Below the pieces are notes generated by a model. It ran no database searches. It was given only the letters and a program-made list of their open reading frames with translations, and was not told the origin of the DNA. A program made the position numbers and the translations under genes. DNA of 36,290 bases from Betaproteobacteria bacterium (GTDB lineage Bacteria; Pseudomonadota; Gammaproteobacteria; Burkholderiales; SG8-41), in contig JACPTJ010000161.1 of NCBI GenBank assembly GCA_016192835.1, positions 1 to 36,290 on the forward strand. The letters are read 5' to 3'. Of the stretch, positions 10,446-19,942 are shown one piece after another; within the stretch, counting starts at the first letter, position 1, and the number at the start of each line of letters is the position of its first letter.

Positions 10446-11384
10446 TTATCGGAACCCGTAAAGCCGCTGCGGATTATCGACCAGTATCTGCTTGCGCGTG
10501 TGCGCGTCGGGCACCCAGACCGCAAGCTGGTTGCACAAATCGCCGTCGTTCGGCATCGGCGAATCCAGCGTCACGTGAGGCCAGTCGGTTCCCCACAACA
10601 GACGCTCTGGCGCCGCGGCAACCAATGCGTGCGCGAAAGGGGTGATGTCCGTATACGGGAACGCCCCGGTCGAAGTTCGATAGGGCGCTGAAAGTTTTGA
10701 CCAGCCGCGCCCGCTTTGCAGCAGGCGAATCAATGCCTGAAATCCAGGCGCGTTGACGCCACGGCGGGTGTCCGGCCGCCCCATGTGGTCGATCACGACC
10801 TCCACCGGAAAATCCGCGAGGATCCGATCGAGGTCGGGAAAATTCTCGATGTCCAGCAGGTACTGTACGTGTCACCCCAGCCCTTTTACCCGCTCTGCCA
10901 GTTTCTTTGCCGCGGCAAACTGGACGCCGATCCTGGCCACCAGATTGGCCCGGAATCCGCGTATGCCTGAAGCAGTCAGTCTTTCAAGTTCGGCGTCGGA
11001 TATATTTTCACCGATCAGCGCGACGCCTCTCAGACGGCCCTGCGATTTCGCAATGGCATCCACGATGACGCCGTTATTGGCGCCATGAATCATGGATTGC
11101 ACCAGGACAGCGCGCTCGATCCCCAATACCGCGAGCATGTTGAGGTAATCCTGCAGGAACACCTGCGGCGGGGAATAGAAGCGGTCAGGCGCATATCCGT
11201 ACTTGGCGCGGGGTCCAAACACATGGGCGTGACAGTCCGTTGCACCGGGAGGCAGCGTGAAATTCGGTTTCTTCGTATTCAAATCCGGGCCGGCGCAAAC
11301 CGGCGGTTCGATCGGCTTATCGGTTGCTGTTGACGACATCACCTTGCCTTTCTGCGCGTCATTGGTTGAGTATTTGAATACCAC
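10446..11384 (-). pseudogene. LigI/PDC-hydrolase-like amidohydrolase (COG3618 type) interrupted by an in-frame TGA at 10872-10874
   Basis: ORFs 10872..11384 (PPGATDCHAHVFGPRAKYGY) and 10446..10805 (VVIDHMGRPD, LLWGTDWPHV) are in the same frame, read through as VKGLG-TGA-HVQYLLD; the position is normally Trp (GWHVQ). Confidence 0.75.
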
Positions 11385-11514
11385 GCGAGGGTAATTTAAC
11401 AGATGAAATGATGTCAGTCATGCTGTGAATTTGTCGAATAGTTGCGCCGAGTTACCCGACCGGATTTTCACGACTTCGTTTCGCTACGCTTGACTTGGCG
11501 CGCCCGGAGACTGC

Positions 11515-12597
11515 ATGATTTGCCGCAACGTCCATGGCTCACGCAAAAGGAGCGCTGACATGATCGTCGTCCGTCCCGGTTTTCACCGCGCGTTGAGCAG
11601 CACCCGCCATGTGTTGCTGGTGTCTAAAGGTCCCGTGAAACGCATCCTGATTTGCATCATCACCTCGGTAGTGACCTGCAGCATGCACCCCGCGCTCGGC
11701 CAGAGCTATCCGAACCGGGCTATTCGCCTGATAGTGCCGTTCGCCCCGGGCGGTGGCAGCGACCTGATCGCGCGAATCGCAGCTCAAAAACTGACCGACG
11801 CGATGGGGCAGTCGGTGATTGTCGAGAACCGTCCGGGCGCTGGCGGGACGGTAGGCGCGGAACTCGGCGTCAAAGCGGCTGCGGATGGCTATACGCTGAC
11901 ATTGATCGCGCCCAGTTACACGGTGGGCCCGAGCATGTACAAGCTGACGTTCGACGCGGCAAATGATATCACCGCGATTATCCAGCTTTCCCGGGGGGCG
12001 TTTCTGCTCGCGGTGCATCCGTCGCTTCCGGTGAAGAACGTGAAGGAACTCATCGCACTGGCCAAAGCGCGGCCTGGCCAGATGAGCTTCGCGTCGGGCG
12101 GCGCGGGCAGCGGCATCCACCTGGCGATGGAGTTGTTTCTCGACATGGCTGGCATCAAGATCGTTCACGTCCCCTACCGGGGCAACGGGCCGGCGCTGAC
12201 CGACACCATCGCCGGTCATGTGCAGATGCTGTGGGGAAGCGCGCCTTCGACGCTGCCCCAGGTAAAGAGCGGCCGGTTGCGCGGAATCGCCGTAAGCACG
12301 CCCGAGCGCGCGCCGGCCGCGCCGGATATTCCGACCGTTATCGAGTCAGGCCTGAAGGGTTACGAAGTGGTGCTATGGCATGGCCTGATCGGCCCGAAGG
12401 GGTTACCGCCGCCGGTTCTCGGCCGGATCAACGGGGAGCTGAACAAGGCGCTCAAGACCAAAGACATGGAGGAACGACTCGCAATCGACGGTGTGGCGCC
12501 CGCCGGGGGTACTTCGGAGCAGTTCCTGGCGGAAATACGTAAAGGGATCGAGATCTGGGGCCGGGTAATGAAGAAAATAGGTATCAAGCCGGACTGA
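11515..12597 (+). CDS. TctC/Bug family substrate-binding protein
   Basis: YPNRAIRLIVPFAPGGGSDLIARIAAQKL; the start may be the internal GTG near 11635 (VKRILICIITSVVTC signal peptide). Confidence 0.9.
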   Translation: MICRNVHGSRKRSADMIVVRPGFHRALSSTRHVLLVSKGPVKRILICIITSVVTCSMHPALGQSYPNRAIRLIVPFAPGGGSDLIARIAAQKLTDAMGQSVIVENRPGAGGTVGAELGVKAAADGYTLTLIAPSYTVGPSMYKLTFDAANDITAIIQLSRGAFLLAVHPSLPVKNVKELIALAKARPGQMSFASGGAGSGIHLAMELFLDMAGIKIVHVPYRGNGPALTDTIAGHVQMLWGSAPSTLPQVKSGRLRGIAVSTPERAPAAPDIPTVIESGLKGYEVVLWHGLIGPKGLPPPVLGRINGELNKALKTKDMEERLAIDGVAPAGGTSEQFLAEIRKGIEIWGRVMKKIGIKPD

Positions 12598-12627
12598 CAC
12601 CGGGTGTCGGTCAGCAAGTCTTACCGG

Positions 12628-13410
12628 TTACTCCAGACCGTATCGTCTACGAGCGGTCTGTATGTCCTCCCGGGAGAGATCAAATAGCGGCCCCTTCTTG
12701 GGCTTGGGCATCCCGAGTTTCCTGAAGTCCACCATCATTTCGGCCGCCTTGATCACCGCCGCTTGGCTGTCGAGAATTGGAACGCCGTCGATCTCCCTGA
12801 TGCCTTGTTCGGCCAGGAAAACACTGAGTGCCGCAAATCCCGTCACCAGACTTGCGCCGCCTTGTTTGTTTGCAATGCGGGCGGCGGCCTCGACTTCAGA
12901 GATAACGCGCTTCGGTTCACTTTCACAGGCGGCGATAAGGTCAGTATGGGAGTAGCCGATATGTACTCCGGGCAGACAACGATCGTCGAGACCGTACTTC
13001 TTGATCAGCGCCATCGCGTCTTGCAGGGGCACCTCGTCGGTGTGGATCAGCGCGAATTTGGGGGCCAGCAGGCACGCGAGCAGGTACGAGGTCTCACCCA
13101 TGAAGACCACCGGGATGTCGACCGCTTCCCTGAGTTCGGAGTAGCCAAGGTCACGCATTCCACCGAGAACGAAAGCATCGAATCCCTCGCGCTCGGCCCG
13201 AACCGCGCTCTCAATAACCTGACCCACGTGCATGTACTGTATGTACTTGGAAAGGGTCATTTTGGGCGCACGTTTCTCGACCCAGGAGAAGTGTATTTCA
13301 GTATCCGGCCTGGCGATCTTGGGTACGTATCTTTCGCACGCTTCCTCGAAGTAACGCCACTTGGGATCCAAGCGGGCGCTAACGTTATAAGCTTGGTACC
13401 ATATCTTCAT
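12628..13410 (-). CDS. Aspartate/glutamate/hydantoin racemase family protein
   Basis: ORF trimmed to MKIWYQAYNVSARLDPKW; similar N-terminus and organisation to the 6426..7223 product. Confidence 0.75.
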   Translation of the reverse strand: MKIWYQAYNVSARLDPKWRYFEEACERYVPKIARPDTEIHFSWVEKRAPKMTLSKYIQYMHVGQVIESAVRAEREGFDAFVLGGMRDLGYSELREAVDIPVVFMGETSYLLACLLAPKFALIHTDEVPLQDAMALIKKYGLDDRCLPGVHIGYSHTDLIAACESEPKRVISEVEAAARIANKQGGASLVTGFAALSVFLAEQGIREIDGVPILDSQAAVIKAAEMMVDFRKLGMPKPKKGPLFDLSREDIQTARRRYGLE

Positions 13411-13458
13411 TGCATACTCACCTGCTGGTTTCGAGTATCGACGAAGTATATGCCAAAG

Positions 13459-13520
13459 TCCATGCCGCGAAGTATCTCGCCGGCGCAGCGGGTTATCGGG
13501 CCGTCGTAGTCCTATTGAGG
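13459..13520 (+). pseudogene. Remnant of an acyl-CoA dehydrogenase 3' region with internal deletion
   Basis: 13462-13502 nearly identical (about 2 mismatches in 41 nt) to 10228-10268, followed by agtcctattgaggGCCG resembling the gene end at 10423-10439. Confidence 0.65.
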
Positions 13521-13629
13521 GCCGTGCATATGCTGTCGGGCGAAACAGATCCCGCGACTGTTGCGTGTCCAAGTTGTGCTCGCGTAGACTTGCCGCATTC
13601 CCGTGCGATTCATCGGGTTCAATTTCAGT

Positions 13630-13680
13630 GTAGGGTGCGCTTGCGCACCGATTGCAGGATGGTGCGCAAGCGCACCCTAC
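13630..13680. repeat. REP-like perfect inverted repeat, 20-bp arms, 11-nt spacer
   Basis: GTAGGGTGCGCTTGCGCACC - gattgcaggat - GGTGCGCAAGCGCACCCTAC. Confidence 0.9.
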
Positions 13681-13731
13681 GTCAATTGCAATTTCCCGTG
13701 ACTTGCCACAGGGATCGGTATAGCAACGCCT

Positions 13732-14937
13732 ATGAACGCCGCTGATTCACGCAACGAGTCTGGCCGAACGCGCCGACTGCTGACGCGGTTCGGCATTCTG
13801 GTGGTCGTCGCAGCCGGCGTTTCCGCTGCCGTCTGGTACGCGACGCGTCCCAAGCCGGTGACGGTAGTGGTGGCTGAGGCCGACACCGGCCGCGTGGAGA
13901 ACACGGTAGCAAACACGCGCGCAGGTTCCGTTGCGGCGTGCCGCCGCGCCAAGCTCGCGCCGCCGGCGGGCGGACGTATCGAGAAGCTCTATGTGCGCGA
14001 AGGCGACCGCGTGCGCGCGGGGCAAGTGCTGCTCACGCTCTGGAACGACGATCTCGCCGCGCGCGAACGGGTCACGCGCGAGCAATTGCAAACGGCAAAG
14101 GCGCGTGTGCGCGAAGTGTGCGAACTCGCCGCCGCCGCTGCGCGCGACGCCGGCCGCTCGCGCGAGTTGCGGGCGCGCAATTTCATCTCGCAGGAGGCCG
14201 TTGAGCGCGTGACCGCCGATGCGGCCGCCAAGCAGGCGAGCTGCGATTCGACGGGGGCCCAGGTGGCGGAGGCCGAGGCGCGCATCCAGGCCGCGCGTGC
14301 CGACACCGACCGCACCGTGCTGCGCGCGCCGTTCGCGGGCATCGTTGCCGAAGTGAACGGCGAGCTGGGCGAATACCTGACGCCGTCCCCGCCGGGAATT
14401 CCGACGCTCCCGGCGGTGGACCTGATCGACGATTCCTGCCTGTACGTGTCGGCGCCGATCGACGAAGTGGATGCGGCGCAGTTGAAAGTCGGCATGACGG
14501 GCCGCATCACGCTGGATGCCTACCGCGGGAAGCATTTCAGCGGCAGGCTGCGCCGTATCGCGCCCTACGTATTGGCGGTGGAAAAGCAGGCGCGCACCGT
14601 GGAAGTGGAAGTCGAATTCGGCACACCCGGCGAGGCCAGGCATTTGCTCGTCGGCTACAGCGCGGACATCGAAGTGGTGATCACTTCCCGTGACGGCGTG
14701 GTGCGCATTCCGACCACGGCACTCATGCCGGGCAACCGCGTGCTCGCGCTGGGCGCGAACAACACACTCGAGGAGCGGCGCATCGAAACGGGTCTCGCCA
14801 ACTGGGAGTTCACCGAGGTGAAAGCGGGTCTCGCGCGCGGCGACCGGGTCGTGACTTCGCTCGAGCGCGAGGGCGTGAAAGCCGGCGCGCGCGCGGCGGT
14901 GGAGAGTAAAACGGCGGCCAAACCGCGTCCGGAATGA
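13732..14937 (+). CDS. Efflux RND/ABC periplasmic adaptor (HlyD/MacA-like)
   Basis: APPAGGRIEKLYVREGDRVRAGQVLL biotinyl-lipoyl-like domain; followed by ABC ATPase and two permeases. Confidence 0.88.
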   Translation: MNAADSRNESGRTRRLLTRFGILVVVAAGVSAAVWYATRPKPVTVVVAEADTGRVENTVANTRAGSVAACRRAKLAPPAGGRIEKLYVREGDRVRAGQVLLTLWNDDLAARERVTREQLQTAKARVREVCELAAAAARDAGRSRELRARNFISQEAVERVTADAAAKQASCDSTGAQVAEAEARIQAARADTDRTVLRAPFAGIVAEVNGELGEYLTPSPPGIPTLPAVDLIDDSCLYVSAPIDEVDAAQLKVGMTGRITLDAYRGKHFSGRLRRIAPYVLAVEKQARTVEVEVEFGTPGEARHLLVGYSADIEVVITSRDGVVRIPTTALMPGNRVLALGANNTLEERRIETGLANWEFTEVKAGLARGDRVVTSLEREGVKAGARAAVESKTAAKPRPE

Positions 14938-15608
14938 TTCGGCTTGCCGGCATCGAGCGCACCTTTATCGTGGGCGAAGAAGCGGTCCACGCCCTGCGCG
15001 GCGTGAACCTGGAAATCGCCGCGGGCGAGTACTTGTCCATCATGGGTCCGTCGGGCTCGGGCAAATCGACGTTGCTCAACGTCATCGGGCTCCTCGACCG
15101 CCCCAGCGCCGGCATTTACGAACTCGACCGGCGCGACGTTACCGGCCTTGACGACGACGAGCTCGCGCGCGCGCGGCGCGAGAAGATCGGTTTCGTGTTC
15201 CAGTTTTTTCATCTCGTGCCGCGCCTCAACGCCGCGCAGAATATCGAACTGCCGATGGTGCTGGCGGGAATCGACCCGGCCGCGCGCAAGCCGAGACTGG
15301 ATCGCCTGCTCGCGGAATACGGGCTGGAGGACCGCGCGCGGCATCGTCCCGATCAGCTTTCCGGCGGCCAGTGCCAGCGCGTGGCCATCGCGCGCGCGAT
15401 GGCGATGAGCCCTTCGGTGGTCCTTGCCGACGAACCGACCGGGAACCTCGATCGTCACACCGGCCAGGAAGTGATGGCGGTGCTGGAGCGCGTGCATCAC
15501 AACGGCGGCACCGTGCTGCTCGTGACGCACGATCCGGAGATCGGCTCGCGCGCCCACCGGCGGCTGCGCATGATCGATGGCGCCGTCGTCGCGGACGAGC
15601 GGGGCTAA
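14934..15608 (+). CDS. ABC transporter ATP-binding protein (MacB/LolD-type)
   Basis: [12 protein letters not shown] Walker [16 protein letters not shown] signature, [12 protein letters not shown] Walker B. Confidence 0.95.
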   Translation: MIRLAGIERTFIVGEEAVHALRGVNLEIAAGEYLSIMGPSGSGKSTLLNVIGLLDRPSAGIYELDRRDVTGLDDDELARARREKIGFVFQFFHLVPRLNAAQNIELPMVLAGIDPAARKPRLDRLLAEYGLEDRARHRPDQLSGGQCQRVAIARAMAMSPSVVLADEPTGNLDRHTGQEVMAVLERVHHNGGTVLLVTHDPEIGSRAHRRLRMIDGAVVADERG

Positions 15609-15611
15609 GCG

Positions 15612-16820
15612 ATGCGCCTGTCAGATCTGCTCAACTTCGCCTGGCAGGTGGTGCGCGGTTACCCCGGGCGCACGTTCCTGATCCTGCTCGCGATGGGGAT
15701 CGGCGTGGCGGCGGTGGTGGCGGTGACATCGCTGGGCGAAGGCGCGCGGCTCTACGTGGTCAACCAGTTCGGCTCGCTCGGCACCAACCTCATCATCGTC
15801 CTGCCCGGCCGCAGCGAAACTGCGGGCGCCATGCCCGGCGTGCTGGTGGGCAAGACGCCGCGCGACCTGGTGCTGGAGGACGCGCTGGCGCTCAAGCGCA
15901 GCCACGCGGTCCGGCGCATCGCGCCGCTCATCGTCGGCGCCGGCGACGTGCGCGTCGGCGCGCGGCGCCGCGAGACGCCGGTGCTGGGCTCGACCGCCGA
16001 TTTCATCGAGATTCGCCGCATGGAAATGGCGCAGGGCCGCTTCCTGCCGGAAGGCGATCCGCGGCAAAGCGTTCCGGTGTGCGTGATCGGCACCAAGGTG
16101 GCGGCGGAATTATTCGGGACGCGGCAGGCGCTGGGCGAATGGCTGCGCATCGGCGATCGCCGTTTTCGCATCATCGGTGTGCTCGCGAGACAGGGCGAGT
16201 CGCTCGGCTTCAACACCGACGAGATCGTGATCGTGCCGCTCGCCGCGGCGCAGGCGCTGTTCAATACTGAGTCGCTGTTCCGCGTGCTGGTGGAAGCGAA
16301 GAGCCGCGAACAGATTCGCTACGCGAAGGAGGATGTCGAGGAAATCATCCGGCTGCGCCACGAGGGCGAGCGCGACGTCACGGTGATCACGCAGGACGCG
16401 GTGCTCGCCACGTTCGACCGCATCCTGCGCGCGCTCACTCTCGCGGTGGCCGGGATCGCCGCGATCAGCCTCGCGGTGGCCGGCATTCTGATCATGAACG
16501 TGATGCTGATCGCAGTGACGCAGCGCCGGCGCGAGATCGGGCTGCTGAAAGCGCTGGGCGCCACCAGCCGCCAGATCCGGCTCGCTTTCCTCACCGAGGC
16601 GGTGCTGCTCGCGATCGGCGGCGCGGCGGTTGGCCTCATTGTCGGTCAGCTTGCGCGCAACGTCGCGCTGCAGCTTTATCCGGCGATTCCGTTTCAGGCG
16701 CCATGGTGGGCGCTTCTCGCTGCGCCGGCGACTGCGGTGATCACCGCGGTGCTGTTCACGGTCGTGCCTGCGCGGCGCGCGGCCCGGCTCGATCCCGTGC
16801 AGGCGCTGTCGCGCCGATAG
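15612..16820 (+). CDS. ABC transporter permease (MacB/FtsX family)
   Basis: MacB periplasmic core and FtsX-like C-terminal region (RRREIGLLKALGATSRQI). Confidence 0.92.
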   Translation: MRLSDLLNFAWQVVRGYPGRTFLILLAMGIGVAAVVAVTSLGEGARLYVVNQFGSLGTNLIIVLPGRSETAGAMPGVLVGKTPRDLVLEDALALKRSHAVRRIAPLIVGAGDVRVGARRRETPVLGSTADFIEIRRMEMAQGRFLPEGDPRQSVPVCVIGTKVAAELFGTRQALGEWLRIGDRRFRIIGVLARQGESLGFNTDEIVIVPLAAAQALFNTESLFRVLVEAKSREQIRYAKEDVEEIIRLRHEGERDVTVITQDAVLATFDRILRALTLAVAGIAAISLAVAGILIMNVMLIAVTQRRREIGLLKALGATSRQIRLAFLTEAVLLAIGGAAVGLIVGQLARNVALQLYPAIPFQAPWWALLAAPATAVITAVLFTVVPARRAARLDPVQALSRR

Positions 16821-16827
16821 GCCGACC

Positions 16828-18027
16828 ATGCTGCCCGCCGATTTCCTGCGCTTCACCTACGGCTCGCTGAAGGCGCATCGGCTGCGCACGGTGCTCACCT
16901 CGCTCGGCATTGCCGTGGGCATCGCCGCGGTGATCCTGCTCACTTCAATCGGCGAGGGCTTGCACCGCTTCGTGATCGCCGAATTCACCCAATTCGGCAC
17001 GAACCTCATCAGCGTCACGCCGGGCCGCATCCAGACTCACGGCGCATCGCTCGGCGCGGTGAACACCGTGCGCCCGCTCAGCGTCGAGGATGCGCTTGCG
17101 ATCAAGCGCGCGCCCTACGTACAGGTGAGCAACCCGGTGGTGCAGGGCAACGCGGACGTGAAGTATTTCGGCAAAAGCCGCCGCGTCACACTCTACGGCG
17201 TGGGACCCGATTTTGCCGAGGCGCTCAAGATGCGCGTGGCGAGCGGCGAATTCCTGCCGCAGGAAGATCCGCGCAGCGCGCGCGCGTTCGCCGTGCTCGG
17301 CTCCAAGGTGGCGCGGGAATTCTTCGGCAGCGAGAACCCGCTTGGCAGCCGCATCCGCGTCGGCGGCGAACGCTACCGCGTCATCGGCGTGATGCAATCC
17401 AAAGGCCAGGTGCTGGGCTTCGATCTCGACGATACGGTGTTCATTCCCGTGGTTCGCGCGCTCGAGATGTTCAACCGTGAGAGCTTGATGGAAATCCACG
17501 TCACCTACGAGCCCACCGCGCCGCTCGCCGAAGTCGAGCAGGGCATCAGGCGCATACTCATCGCGCGCCATGGCGCCGAGGACTTCACGGTCACGCCGCA
17601 GCAGAAAATGCTCGAAGTGTTCGGCACCGTGCTCGACGCGATCACTTTTGCGGTGGCGGCGATCGGCGGCATCTCGCTGGTGGTGGGCGGAGTCGGCATA
17701 CTCACCATCCTTACCATCGCCGTGGCCGAGCGCACCTCGGAAATCGGCCTGCTGCGCGCGGTGGGCGCGACGCAGCGGCGCATTTTGCTGCTGTTCCTGG
17801 GTGAGGCCGCGCTGCTCGCGGCGATCGGCGGGACGGCCGGACTGCTGCTGGGCTGGGCGGTCGCGCTGCTGCTCGAGTTCGCGCTGCCGGCGTTGCCCGT
17901 GCATACGCCCTGGAGCTATGCACTGCTCGCGGAATTCGTGGCGGTGGCAGTGGGATTGGCGGCCGGCGTGCTGCCGGCGCGGCGCGCGGCGCATCTCGAT
18001 CCGCTGGAGGCGCTGCGCAGCGAATAG
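16828..18027 (+). CDS. ABC transporter permease (MacB/FtsX family)
   Basis: LTSLGIAVGIAAVILLTSIGEG; ERTSEIGLLRAVGATQRRI; paralog of the preceding gene. Confidence 0.92.
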   Translation: MLPADFLRFTYGSLKAHRLRTVLTSLGIAVGIAAVILLTSIGEGLHRFVIAEFTQFGTNLISVTPGRIQTHGASLGAVNTVRPLSVEDALAIKRAPYVQVSNPVVQGNADVKYFGKSRRVTLYGVGPDFAEALKMRVASGEFLPQEDPRSARAFAVLGSKVAREFFGSENPLGSRIRVGGERYRVIGVMQSKGQVLGFDLDDTVFIPVVRALEMFNRESLMEIHVTYEPTAPLAEVEQGIRRILIARHGAEDFTVTPQQKMLEVFGTVLDAITFAVAAIGGISLVVGGVGILTILTIAVAERTSEIGLLRAVGATQRRILLLFLGEAALLAAIGGTAGLLLGWAVALLLEFALPALPVHTPWSYALLAEFVAVAVGLAAGVLPARRAAHLDPLEALRSE

Positions 18028-18356
18028 CCGGATGTTGATAAGCGCGGCGTGTAGTGGAACGCCGCGTCACTTGTCGCCGATCGACGACAGTGAATGAAAT
18101 AACCGTTTGAATTTGCGTTGGTTGCCATGGCTGGCAGGATGCCGCTCGTAGCGACGTAGGGCCGGCCCCGCGGCGCTTGCCGCGCGCGGGGATTTCGCAG
18201 AGCCCGCCGTAACACATTGTTACTATTTTCGAGGAAATTCTTACCAACGCAATCGGGTCAAAGCAACAAGGGCCGGACGCAACCGCGTGGTCGCGCGCTC
18301 GAATGTCGATGTGCGCAACGGACCGTCGGCGCGGTCAGCCCGCCCGAGGAGGTTTT

Positions 18357-19616
18357 ATGAGAACACTTGTTGAACGATACGCGCTGCCGAGACTGCTCGC
18401 GTTGTTGTTCTCGGCATTGGTTGCGTTGCAGCCGGCCGCATTCGGGCAGGACTACGCGAAGCCCGCATTCGCGCAGCAGGAACTCGATCAGATGCTCGCG
18501 CCGATCGCGCTTTATCCGGATCCGCTGCTGTCGCAAATTCTGATGGCGTCAACCTATCCGCTCGAGGTCGTCGAGGCCGCGCGCTGGTCGCAAGCTCACC
18601 GCGGTCTCCACGGCGATCAGGCGGTGCGGGCGGTTGCGGACAAAGACTGGGACCCGAGCGTCAAATCGCTCGTCGCGTTTCCGCAAATCCTGGCGATGAT
18701 GGACCAGAAGCTCGAATGGACCGAACGGCTCGGCGATGCATTCCTCGCGCAGGAGCCGCAAGTCATGGACACGGTTCAGAGTCTGCGCCAACGCGCGTAT
18801 GCCGCGGGCAACTTGAGATCGAACGACCGGGTCCGCGTGGATTCGCAAGGGCGGGTCATTGTGATCGAACCCGCAAGCCCGCAGGTCGTGTACGTGCCCT
18901 ATTACGATCCGCTCGTGGTTTACGGGCCGTGGTGGTGGCCGGCATATCCGCCGGTCTATTGGGCGCCGTGGCCCGGCTATTACGTGCGCCCGGGATATGC
19001 GGGATTTGCGTGGGGCAGCGGAATCGGCGTTTCCGTCGGATTCTTCTTCGGCGCTTTCGACTGGCACCAGCACCACGCGCGGGTCGTGCACGTGAACAAC
19101 TACTACTACAACAACCGGACCGTGATCGTGAACCGCGAGATCAACGTGACGAACACCAGGGTTACGCGCAACGTGAACGTTGCTCCGGGTGCATGGCGGC
19201 ACGATCCGGCGCACCGCCGCGGCGCCCCCTATCGGGTCGCGGCGGTACGCGAAAAATTCGCCCCTACCGGAACAGCGGCCGATGCCCGGCGCGATTTCCG
19301 CGGACACGAACCGGCACCGGCGCCGGCTGCGCGCAGCCGCCAGGAAAAACGGCCTGAAGTGCGTGGCGCCGACGCTCAGGCACGCATGCGCGGCAATCAA
19401 GCGCCGGACGGCGGCCGGCAGAGCGCGCCGCCTTCGCAACCCGCCGTCGAGCGGCAGCCTCGCGCGCCGCCGCAAGCCAAAGCTCCGGCGTCGCGTCAGC
19501 CCGTGCCGCAGACGTCGGCGAACGCGCGGGTGCAACGTCCGTCAGGCAACGATCGCGGCTCACCGCCTTCCGCCAAACCGCATGACGATGGCGACAAACC
19601 GGATAAGAAAAAATAG
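18357..19616 (+). CDS. DUF3300 domain-containing protein
   Basis: ELDQMLAPIALYPDPLLSQILMASTYPLEVVEAARW; low-complexity basic/Pro-rich C-terminus; GGAGG upstream. Confidence 0.88.
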   Translation: MRTLVERYALPRLLALLFSALVALQPAAFGQDYAKPAFAQQELDQMLAPIALYPDPLLSQILMASTYPLEVVEAARWSQAHRGLHGDQAVRAVADKDWDPSVKSLVAFPQILAMMDQKLEWTERLGDAFLAQEPQVMDTVQSLRQRAYAAGNLRSNDRVRVDSQGRVIVIEPASPQVVYVPYYDPLVVYGPWWWPAYPPVYWAPWPGYYVRPGYAGFAWGSGIGVSVGFFFGAFDWHQHHARVVHVNNYYYNNRTVIVNREINVTNTRVTRNVNVAPGAWRHDPAHRRGAPYRVAAVREKFAPTGTAADARRDFRGHEPAPAPAARSRQEKRPEVRGADAQARMRGNQAPDGGRQSAPPSQPAVERQPRAPPQAKAPASRQPVPQTSANARVQRPSGNDRGSPPSAKPHDDGDKPDKKK

Positions 19617-19942
19617 TCGGACGTTCGCAACCGCGACGTGCTGCAGCGCGGAGCCGACCGACTTGCGTCTTTCGGGTCGGACCTCGCCAAGTCCGGATAG
19701 CGTCTGCGTTGTTCTACCAGAGGATCGCGTTATCCAAGGTTAGAGTGTCACGCTCTCCGCTGGAATCCAGCGCGTAAGCTTCCGTCGGTTGTCGTGCGCG
19801 GCGCGCACGCATTCCGAAATTTGCGGGAAAAAAAAGAGCGTCGACGTCGCCGTGTCGTACGGTTACCCTGACGGCATGAACGTGCAGCTGAAGCAGCCCG
19901 AGACCTATTGAACCACGCACCTTGCCGTACTCCCGACGTACC

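Noticed and set aside
10872-10874. Selenocysteine codon in the LigI-like amidohydrolase
   Set aside because: Position is normally Trp and the post-TGA hairpin seen in all three grdB genes is absent; retained only as a probable nonsense mutation
13732-18027. Exporter operon (adaptor, ATPase, two permeases) as novel
   Set aside because: Standard MacAB-like tandem-permease arrangement; nothing unusual seen
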